DNA of 6,389 nucleotides, from assembly GCA_036378375.1 (NCBI GenBank), contig DASUWQ010000164.1:1-6389 (forward strand), read 5' to 3'. Below, piece by piece: positions 1 to 5,218 of this stretch. This DNA comes from JAFAVN01 sp036378375. GTDB taxonomy: Bacteria; Verrucomicrobiota; Verrucomicrobiia; Chthoniobacterales; JAFAMB01. How positions within the stretch are numbered: the first letter of the stretch is position 1; each line of letters begins with the position of its first letter. A model generated the notes under the pieces. That model was not told the origin of the DNA and did not search any database. It saw only the letters and a list, made by a program, of their open reading frames with translations. The position numbers and the translations under genes were made by a program.

Positions 1-440
1 CCATCCAACAGATGTGGCGGCAAGACTTGAATATCTCCGTCGGCATCGAGAACCAGGAGTGGAAGGTGTACATCGATTCGATGAATCGTACTCATTATTC
101 GATTCTCAGAGGCGCCTGGGGATCGGGTATCGCCGATCCGATCGGTTTTTTGCAAATTTGGACGACTGGCAACCCAAACAATCGCACAAACTGGGGTAGT
201 CCGGCTTACGATGAATTGATCAATCAGGCCGCGGCGACCGCAGATCCTGTCCAGCGCCTTGGTCTTTTGCGACAAGCAGAAACCATCTTGCTTGAAGCTG
301 CGCCGATCATCCCGATCTATTGGTATACAAGGACCTATCTTTTGGATCCTAGCGTACAAAACTGGCACCCGGTATTACTCGACAGCCATCCGCCAAAATT
401 TCTTGATCTGGAGACACCTCAAACCGGCATGACGAGATAG
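1..440 (+). CDS. Peptide ABC transporter substrate-binding protein, C-terminal part (5' end outside window)
   Basis: This is the end of an extracytoplasmic solute-binding protein of the SBP_bac_5 family (OppA/DppA type), which captures peptides in the periplasm and hands them to an ABC permease. The frame is open from base 3 to the left edge (I-Q-Q before the first Met at base 12), so the gene starts upstream of the window and no start should be called here. The visible ~145 residues give the family's C-terminal lobe: an NxxxENQEWKVY segment, then RGAWGSGIADPIGFL, GNPNNRTNWGSPAYDELI, and the closing APIIPIYWYTRTYLLDPSVQNW. In OppA the Trp in the second segment is followed three residues later by an Asp (Asp419 in the enteric protein) that binds the peptide's amino terminus; here that position appears to be Gly, so the ligand may not be a standard peptide. 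putA follows 90 bp downstream on the same strand. Family assignment is firm; substrate is unknown. Confidence 0.9.
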   Translation, partial: IQQMWRQDLNISVGIENQEWKVYIDSMNRTHYSILRGAWGSGIADPIGFLQIWTTGNPNNRTNWGSPAYDELINQAAATADPVQRLGLLRQAETILLEAAPIIPIYWYTRTYLLDPSVQNWHPVLLDSHPPKFLDLETPQTGMTR

Positions 441-530
441 CAACAGGCAGCGCCAGAGCTGGCACTCGACCCCTAACTTAATTACTGTACCCAGTCTACA
501 GATTCGGCTCTATTTTCTGTTTTTTACGCA

Positions 531-3515
531 ATGAATCCTGGCGCTCTCCTTCAGCAGGAAATTGAACACACTGGTCGCGAGATCTTCGCCTTAATCGACC
601 AATCCCAGCGAGAAAACTCCGGGTTTCGCCGGCACGATTTTTACAGCCGGCTCATGGATTGGTGCATGCGGGATGAGAGCTTCAAAACTCAGATGTTCCG
701 ATTCGTCGATGTTCTTCCCACCCTCACCTCAGCAGATGACGTGGTCAGGCATCTTTCGGAATATCTGCGGGATTCGAAAGCCACCGCCTCGGGACTGCTG
801 CGAGGCGCGTTGAGCGTTGGGACGGTTTTACCAGCGGTGCCGGCGACGGTGATCCGGAAAAACGTGGCTGCGATGGCGAACATTTTTATCACTGGCAAGG
901 ATGGGCCGTCCGCCCTACGAAACCTTCGCCAGACTTGGAAAGAGCATGCCAGATTCACTGTCGATATTTTGGGGGAGACCGTGGTGAGTGAACGCGAGGC
1001 CGAACAATATGCGCAGCGCTATCACCAATTGCTTGAATTCCTGGCGGGCGCCACGGCCGATTGGCGCGTTGAGGGCCCGTTAGCCGCTACCGAACCGCCA
1101 CTGGTCAATGTATCGGTAAAAATTTCGGCCCTCTGCGCGCGGATCCAAGCAACCGATCCGGAAAACAGCATCGAGATGATCCTGGCCCGGCTCCGTCCGA
1201 TCGTCGCTCAGGCCAAGCGGTTAGGCGCTTTTATCAACCTGGACATGGAACACTATGGGTTGAAACAGCTGACGATCGATCTCTTTAAGAAGCTGCGCAC
1301 AGACCCGGAATTTGCTGATTACCCTCACCTTGGACTCGTCATCCAATGCTATCTCAGGGATTCTTTTGCGGATACCGAAGAACTGCTCTCCTGGAATTCA
1401 AGTTTACGGAGACGTTTCACGATCCGTCTCGTAAAAGGGGCCTACTGGGATTACGAAAAGGTAATTGCGGCTCAACGGACTTGGGAGGTACCGGTCTTTG
1501 TTTCGAAAGCGGAGACCGACTCCAATTACGAAAAAGTTTCCCGGCTTCTTTTAGAAAATCGCGACCTCGTTTACCCGGCATTCGCTTCGCACAACGTCCG
1601 GAGTATCGCCCACGCCATCGTCTACGCGGGCAAGGTTGGGCTCAAGCCAGGTGATTATGAATTTCAGATGCTGTACGGCATGGCCAAACCGATTCGCCGC
1701 GCATTGGTTAAGCTTGGTCATCGGGTACGCGAATATTGTCCGGTCGGCGAACTCGTTCCCGGTATGGCCTACCTTGTCCGCCGTTTGCTCGAGAACACTT
1801 CGAATGAGGGGTTTCTACGAGCAAAATTCAGCTCGAACGCTTCTATCTCCGCTTTGCTTGCAGACCCAAGTTCACTGATTGGGGATAACCAGGCTAACGG
1901 TCACACTCAGCCTAGTTTAGCGGAACCCGAGTTCGTGAATGAGCCACCGGCCGATTTTGCGATCGACGATGCTCGCCGAAAAATGGATCTCGCGCTGCAG
2001 CAAGTGCAGAGTCAACTCGGCAAAAGTTACCCTCTGGTAATCAATGGCAAGCAGGTCACCGCGGATGAAGGAATCCCTTCGGTGAATCCGGCTCGCCCGG
2101 AGCAGATCGTCGGCTATGGCGCCGCTGGAAATTCCGTCAACGTGATGGACGCGGTAGGGGCCGCTCGGGGAACGTTCTCACGCTGGAGCCAAACGTCTTT
2201 TGAGGAACGCGCTCGCATTATCCAAAGGGTTGCCGGCCGGCTTCGCCAACGCCGGTACGAGCTGGCTGCCTGGGAAGTCTTCGAGGTCGGTAAAACCTGG
2301 ATGGAAGCTGACGCGGATGTGGTTGAGGCGATTGATTTCTGTGAGTTCTACGCCGAGGAGGCACGCCGGTTAGGACCAGGCAGGTTGACTCAAGATATCC
2401 CCGGCGAAGTCAGCATTGAAACTTACATCCCTAGAGGTGTGGGCGCCATTATTGCCCCGTGGAACTTCCCGCTCGCAATTCTTTGTGGGATGACGGTTGC
2501 CGCCTTGGTAACCGGCAACACCGTCGTTATCAAACCCGCCGAACAATCAACGGTCGTGGGCGCGCTTTTCATGCAGGCGTTGCAAGAGGCCGGCGTACCT
2601 CCAGGCGTGGCTAATTTGGTCAGCGGTACCGGGGAAGCAGTTGGTTCTTACCTGGTTGTTCATCCGGAGGTCGATTTCGTCGCTTTTACCGGGTCGCGTG
2701 AGGTCGGCACCTCTATCTGGCAACTCGCCGGCGTCACTCATCCCGGACAAAGAAACCTGAAAAAAGTGATCTGCGAGATGGGCGGGAAAAACGCGCTCAT
2801 TGTGGATACCGATGCCGATCTGGATGAAGCCGTTCTCGGCATCATCCATTCCGCGTTCGGCTTTCAAGGCCAGAAATGCTCTGCGCTTTCCCGGCTGATT
2901 CTAGTTGGAGAGGTTGGAGACCGGCTGTTACCTCGCCTCACTGAAGCTGCCGCAGCGTTGAAGGTCGGTTATCCTGAAGATCCTTCCACCGATGTCGGCC
3001 CGGTGGTCGACAAAGACGCCCAAGCAAAGATCGATCGTTACCGGACCATCGGTAAGCAGAAACACAAAACCGCATTTGAAGCGACTCTGCCGGCCCATTT
3101 GAAAGGCTACTTCGTTCCTCCCACCATCTTCGTTGATGTGCCCATCGATGCGCAAATCGCTCAGGAAGAAATTTTCGGACCGGTTCTGTCAGTCCATCAG
3201 GCCAGCGATCTGACTCAAGCGGTCGAGATGGCGAATTCGACCCCGTTTGCTTTGACCGGCGGGCTCTATTCCCGAAGTCCGGATAATATTGCGAAGGTGC
3301 GGAACAGTTTCCAAGTCGGGAACCTTTATATTAACCGATCCATCACCGGCGCCATCGTTGGCCGCCATCCGTTCGGCGGCTTTCATATGTCCGGCGGCGG
3401 CACCAAAGCCGGTGGCCGCGATTATCTGCTGCATTTCACGTTCCCACGCGTGGTAACCGAAAACACTCTCCGCCGCGGCTTTGCGCCGGACACTTCAGAA
3501 GTGAGAAGTGATTAG
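531..3515 (+). CDS. putA: Bifunctional proline dehydrogenase / L-glutamate gamma-semialdehyde dehydrogenase
   Basis: The 994-residue cytoplasmic or membrane-associated enzyme oxidises proline to glutamate: an FAD-dependent proline dehydrogenase makes P5C and an NAD-dependent aldehyde dehydrogenase oxidises its open form. PRODH domain, residues ~140-430: FTVDILGE 142-149, VSVKISAL with Lys197, NLDMEHY with Asp238, KGAYWDYE 302-309, ASHN 352-355, QMLYGM 379-384, and the proline-binding helix YLVRRLLEN 414-422 with Arg417/Arg418. A polar, proline-rich linker spans ~445-480. ALDH domain, ~500-985: PWNFP 643-647, VIKPAEQ with Lys668, FTGSREVG 719-726, Glu749 in EMGGK, catalytic Cys783 in GQKCSA, EEIFGPV 879-885 and a P5CDH-type anchor loop HPFGGFHMSGGG. 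The N-terminal ribbon-helix-helix of enteric PutA is absent, so it is a minimal type without autorepressor function. The ATG at 531 is the only good start: an in-frame TAA lies at 474-476. No Shine-Dalgarno precedes it. The last five codons and the stop fall in a 7-bp repeat. Confidence 0.97.
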   Translation: MNPGALLQQEIEHTGREIFALIDQSQRENSGFRRHDFYSRLMDWCMRDESFKTQMFRFVDVLPTLTSADDVVRHLSEYLRDSKATASGLLRGALSVGTVLPAVPATVIRKNVAAMANIFITGKDGPSALRNLRQTWKEHARFTVDILGETVVSEREAEQYAQRYHQLLEFLAGATADWRVEGPLAATEPPLVNVSVKISALCARIQATDPENSIEMILARLRPIVAQAKRLGAFINLDMEHYGLKQLTIDLFKKLRTDPEFADYPHLGLVIQCYLRDSFADTEELLSWNSSLRRRFTIRLVKGAYWDYEKVIAAQRTWEVPVFVSKAETDSNYEKVSRLLLENRDLVYPAFASHNVRSIAHAIVYAGKVGLKPGDYEFQMLYGMAKPIRRALVKLGHRVREYCPVGELVPGMAYLVRRLLENTSNEGFLRAKFSSNASISALLADPSSLIGDNQANGHTQPSLAEPEFVNEPPADFAIDDARRKMDLALQQVQSQLGKSYPLVINGKQVTADEGIPSVNPARPEQIVGYGAAGNSVNVMDAVGAARGTFSRWSQTSFEERARIIQRVAGRLRQRRYELAAWEVFEVGKTWMEADADVVEAIDFCEFYAEEARRLGPGRLTQDIPGEVSIETYIPRGVGAIIAPWNFPLAILCGMTVAALVTGNTVVIKPAEQSTVVGALFMQALQEAGVPPGVANLVSGTGEAVGSYLVVHPEVDFVAFTGSREVGTSIWQLAGVTHPGQRNLKKVICEMGGKNALIVDTDADLDEAVLGIIHSAFGFQGQKCSALSRLILVGEVGDRLLPRLTEAAAALKVGYPEDPSTDVGPVVDKDAQAKIDRYRTIGKQKHKTAFEATLPAHLKGYFVPPTIFVDVPIDAQIAQEEIFGPVLSVHQASDLTQAVEMANSTPFALTGGLYSRSPDNIAKVRNSFQVGNLYINRSITGAIVGRHPFGGFHMSGGGTKAGGRDYLLHFTFPRVVTENTLRRGFAPDTSEVRSD

Positions 3516-3518
3516 TGA
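3498..3518 (+). repeat. Heptanucleotide tandem repeat spanning the putA stop codon
   Basis: Three consecutive 7-bp units, GAAGTGA, GAAGTGA and TTAGTGA. The first two and part of the third encode the final Glu-Val-Arg-Ser-Asp of PutA and the TAG stop (3513-3515). The P5CDH fold normally ends around the RRGFAP segment (residues 981-986), so this tail is probably not functional protein. Confidence 0.7.
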
Positions 3519-3542
3519 TTGGCTTGGGATGAGGGGTAGCAC

Positions 3543-3577
3543 AAGCAGTAAGCAGTAAGCAGTAAGCAGTATGCGGT
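3543..3577 (+). repeat. Heptanucleotide tandem repeat, AAGCAGT x4 plus one variant
   Basis: Four perfect AAGCAGT units followed by ATGCGGT, then AAG. It forms the outer left end of the long palindrome; the right end holds the same family in reverse orientation. It is followed at 3578-3593 by a small perfect dyad, AAGATCC-GA-GGATCTT. Confidence 0.9.
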
Positions 3578-3601
3578 AAGATCCGAGGATCTTGGAACCA
3601 G

Positions 3602-3615
3602 AAATGACAAATGAC
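3602..3615 (+). repeat. Heptanucleotide duplication AAATGAC x2
   Basis: Two perfect AAATGAC units inside the left arm of the long palindrome. The aligned right arm does not carry this sequence, but has its own different heptamer pair (CAATCTG at 3947-3960), so the duplications arose after the arms separated or were replaced. Confidence 0.65.
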
Positions 3616-3824
3616 AGATCGCGATGGGGCTCGCCAAACGCCTGGAGGGGAGCCGCTTTTGACCATAGCCAGACCCCTGGCATGATCGCGCGAAAAAACA
3701 TGGCACCGCTCGACATCGGATAGCAGGCGGCTCCCGGAAACGTCTCTACGCGTGAATTACCTGGGACGTGTTTAGCCGCTGGGAACAGACGAAAAACGCT
3801 ACAGGCTGTGGCACATCAGGAGCC

Positions 3825-3847
3825 GTTTGCGGGAGCCGCCCGCAAAC
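3825..3847 (+). repeat. Short perfect hairpin (9-bp stem, 5-nt loop) inside the long palindrome
   Basis: GTTTGCGGG at 3825-3833 pairs perfectly with CCCGCAAAC at 3839-3847 around the loop AGCCG. No T-run follows on either strand, so it is not a classical intrinsic terminator. The hairpin competes with pairing of 3820-3840 to 3726-3746, so two alternative folds of the element are possible. Confidence 0.7.
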
Positions 3848-3946
3848 ACACGCCGATTACCAGCAACCAACGTTTCAAAAAAAAGTGCGTTCGACTTAGG
3901 ACGGTCAAAAGCGGCTCCCCTCCAAGCGTTGAGCGGGCGTTTCCCT

Positions 3947-3960
3947 CAATCTGCAATCTG
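3947..3960 (+). repeat. Heptanucleotide duplication CAATCTG x2
   Basis: Two perfect CAATCTG units in the right arm of the long palindrome, adjoining TCAGTTTCTGG. It is the positional counterpart of the AAATGAC pair in the left arm but a different sequence. Confidence 0.65.
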
Positions 3961-3990
3961 TCAGTTTCTGGTTCCGAGATCCTCGGATCT

Positions 3991-4018
3991 TACCGCTTAC
4001 TGCTTACAGCTTACCGTT
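3991..4018 (-). repeat. Heptanucleotide tandem repeat, four degenerate units (right end of palindrome)
   Basis: Plus-strand units TACCGCT, TACTGCT, TACAGCT and TACCGTT; on the minus strand they read as the AAGCAGT family seen at the left end. The array is more diverged than the left one. It ends 18 bp before the methyltransferase stop codon. Confidence 0.8.
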
Positions 4019-4036
4019 TACTTTTCGCCCTACCAG

Positions 4037-4879
4037 TCATCGCTCACGCTGCAAAGTGACGATCCCATACCGCATCGCGCCTACCCGATAGGCGAGCCAC
4101 AGCCGTACTACCGTGAGCGCGAAAATGCGATTACGTCGCCGCGGGTCTCGGAGGAAGGCGCGATAACGACGATCCGTTAGCAAGCTGCCGATCATCCGCT
4201 TGAAGATAATGCCCCAGGTACGGCGGACTGCGTGCGTGCAGTCTTGGGAGTTAACTACTTCAAATCCGGCAGCTCTCGCTGATGCGACCAGTTCGTTGAG
4301 GGACGGCAGATACGGAACCCTGCCTTCGTCGCAGATTGGTCGGAGCAACCAGGTAATCTCCATCGATGATGGAGCTTCACTGCTTAGCCAGGCGCACACC
4401 ACAAAGCGTCCTCCCGCTGCCAATACTTTGTACGCTCTTCGAAAAAATTCGTCCCGATCTGGCATGTGTTCGGAGCTTTCGATCGCGATCGCTGCGTCAA
4501 AGCTTCGGGGGAAATCGGCAGTTAGCCAATCCGCTATCAAATAAACCGGATTTGTGCCAGCAGTGACACTCTGGGCATAAGCATGTTGAGCCGAAGAAAG
4601 GGTGATAGCGGTCACTTCGGCGCCGTAGTGCTGAGCCACTTGCCGGGCTGCCGCACCGTAACCACACCCGATATCGATCACATGATCGCCGGATTTGATC
4701 TGCGCTTCCTTAGCCACGACATCCACCAGATGCCGTACCGCGACCTCCGGGCTTTCCTGACCATTGACCCAAAGCCCGTGATGCACGTGTTCACCCCAAA
4801 GCTCTCGATAGAAAACGTCTAACTCGTTGTAATGATCCGCGACAATCGCTGGATCGAATTGGGACGCTGCCGAGATCAA
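4037..4879 (-). CDS. Class I SAM-dependent methyltransferase, tocopherol/coclaurine-methyltransferase-like
   Basis: A 280-residue cytoplasmic methyltransferase with a Rossmann fold. The N-terminal ADHYNELDVFYRELWG followed by EHVHHGLW (residues 29-37) is typical of the gamma-tocopherol/MPBQ and small-molecule methyltransferase branch. SAM motif I is VIDIGCGYG 67-75, the next strand is VTAITLSSAQ 89-98, and AIAIESSEHM 130-139 is the motif before the active site. FVVCAWLSSEAPS 159-171 follows, and the protein ends in an Arg-rich helix and YGIVTLQR. Length fits the family. The substrate cannot be read from sequence, and no terpenoid, quinone or fatty-acid genes lie nearby. The start is a TTG (4877-4879) without a Shine-Dalgarno; an in-frame TAA at 4892-4894 rules out a longer contiguous frame, and no ATG lies in the first part of the domain. 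The gene converges on putA; its stop touches the faint outer edge of the long palindrome. Confidence 0.88.
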   Translation of the reverse strand: MISAASQFDPAIVADHYNELDVFYRELWGEHVHHGLWVNGQESPEVAVRHLVDVVAKEAQIKSGDHVIDIGCGYGAAARQVAQHYGAEVTAITLSSAQHAYAQSVTAGTNPVYLIADWLTADFPRSFDAAIAIESSEHMPDRDEFFRRAYKVLAAGGRFVVCAWLSSEAPSSMEITWLLRPICDEGRVPYLPSLNELVASARAAGFEVVNSQDCTHAVRRTWGIIFKRMIGSLLTDRRYRAFLRDPRRRNRIFALTVVRLWLAYRVGAMRYGIVTLQRER

Positions 4880-4891
4880 GGGTGTGATCGG

Positions 4892-4912
4892 TTAGAATTG
4901 CGGAACCTTCAT
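4892..4912 (-). other. Six-codon leader ORF in frame with, and just upstream of, the methyltransferase
   Basis: On the minus strand ATG (4910-4912) opens Met-Lys-Val-Pro-Gln-Phe and ends at TAA (4892-4894). Four codons later, in the same frame, comes the TTG taken as the methyltransferase start. It may be a translated leader that couples initiation, the remains of an original ATG start broken by a nonsense change, or chance. No Shine-Dalgarno precedes the ATG. Confidence 0.3.
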
Positions 4913-4970
4913 TTCAGCGGCCGCGGGGCCGGGCCACGTTCGAGTCCGGACGATCCCGTAATCGACGACA

Positions 4971-5035
4971 AGCTCCGTAGGAGCGAAATATTTATAGCTG
5001 CGCCATATCAAAACCCGCGCAGCTCCGTAGGAGCG
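4971..5035. repeat. Pair of REP-like palindromic repeats, exactly 50 bp apart
   Basis: AGCTCCGTAGGAGCG occurs at 4971-4985 and again, identical, at 5021-5035. Each has a 5-bp stem GCTCC/GGAGC around GTA. The first copy continues GAAATATTTATAG, the second GCATCTAATTG, so similarity fades after the palindrome. A possible half-copy, CTAGGAGCC, lies at 5067-5075. From memory this core followed by an AT-rich TTTATAG tail recurs between genes in soil Verrucomicrobia, but that is recollection, not a search result. Confidence 0.75.
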
Positions 5036-5123
5036 GCATCTAATTGATGAACGCAGGGCAGAAACGCTAGGAGCCAGCATAATATCCCGTCGATAAGCAT
5101 CTTACCGCAATTTGAATCAGGAG

Positions 5124-5144
5124 AGCGATTAAAATTTAATCGCT
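5124..5144. promoter_or_regulatory. Perfect 21-bp palindrome, possible operator
   Basis: AGCGATTAAA and its exact reverse complement flank a single central A at 5134. The AT-rich centre and 10-bp half-sites look like a binding site for a dimeric regulator. It lies about 245 bp upstream of the methyltransferase start and 75 bp beyond the protease stop, which is far for a repressor site. A transcribed hairpin is possible, but no T-run follows on the minus strand. Confidence 0.4.
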
Positions 5145-5161
5145 AAGGGAGGAGAAAAGAC

Positions 5162-5191
5162 AAAAATTTTCACAACAAGGCCACAAAGGCC
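5162..5191 (-). terminator. Weak candidate 3' end signal for the protease transcript
   Basis: Reading the minus strand after the protease stop, GGCC-TTTGT-GGCC can form a 4-bp stem, and a T-rich stretch (AAAATTTTTG) follows 8 nt later. The same bases form a direct repeat on the plus strand, ACAAGGCC at 5175-5182 and ACAAAGGCC at 5183-5191. The stem is short and the T-tract displaced, so this is a low-confidence call. Confidence 0.2.
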
Positions 5192-5218
5192 GTTAAGACT
5201 CGAGTCAAAAGCTGCGCG

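Larger units (their letters stand above)
3543..4018. repeat. Long imperfect palindrome (~476 bp inverted-repeat element) between convergent genes
   Basis: The gap between putA and the methyltransferase is one large inverted repeat with an almost constant axis near 3783. Matching blocks, left against the reverse complement of the right: 3573-3604 with 3965-3996 (31 of 32 identical), 3643-3664 with 3903-3924 (22 of 22), 3726-3746 with 3820-3840 (19 of 21), and a weaker match of 3760-3774 with 3791-3805. Segments 3665-3725 and 3841-3902 have diverged. Both outer ends carry 7-bp tandem repeats (AAGCAGT type). A fainter continuation reaches about 3528 and 4042, into the methyltransferase stop codon. 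The 9-mer GGGAGCCGC occurs four times in alternating orientation (3648, 3727, 3831, 3911), placed symmetrically around the axis. No credible ORF, transposase or target-site duplication is visible. It could be a fold-back or MITE-like element, or two copies of a ~240-bp extragenic repeat inserted head to head. Transcripts from either flanking gene would fold into a long hairpin, so it may end or stabilise both mRNAs. Confidence 0.85.
4880..5218. other. Gene-free interval rich in small repeats and dyads
   Basis: This 339-bp stretch lies downstream of the protease and upstream of the methyltransferase, both on the minus strand. It holds a GC-rich hairpin (CGGCC-GCGG-GGCCG, 4918-4931), twin 15-bp palindromic repeats, a perfect 21-bp palindrome, a 10-bp palindrome GACTCGAGTC (5197-5206) and a short direct repeat. 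I see no tRNA, no conserved coding frame and no convincing sigma-70 promoter for the methyltransferase. Confidence 0.6.

Noticed and set aside
452..463. Terminator after the peptide-binding protein (GCCAG-AG-CTGGC)
   Set aside because: The stem is 5 bp with a 2-nt loop and no T-run follows, so termination here is not supported.
3543..3577. CRISPR-like array
   Set aside because: Units are 7 bp with no spacers, and no cas genes are present; it is a simple tandem repeat.
3543..4018. Insertion sequence
   Set aside because: There is no transposase frame in the 240-bp interior and no flanking direct duplication; inverted symmetry continues to the centre, unlike a typical IS.
3436..4180. Several overlapping open frames of 64-117 codons on both strands in the putA/methyltransferase gap
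   Set aside because: Their translations are the heptamer arrays read in frame (LLTAYCL-type repeats) and the arms of the palindrome, or overlap the methyltransferase antisense. There is no family resemblance and no start signal.
4931..4955. tRNA T-arm-like GTTCGAGTCC
   Set aside because: The flanking bases do not form the T-stem and no acceptor, D or anticodon arm can be built around it on either strand.
4892..5080. Minus-strand frame of 62 codons upstream of the methyltransferase
   Set aside because: Its YKYFAPTELV segment is simply the AGCTCCGTAGGAGCG repeat with its AT-rich tail in translation, so it is a repeat-derived spurious frame. Only its last six codons are discussed as a possible leader.
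5145..5160. Shine-Dalgarno-like AAGGGAGGAG on the plus strand
   Set aside because: No start codon with an open frame follows it before the antisense protease gene.
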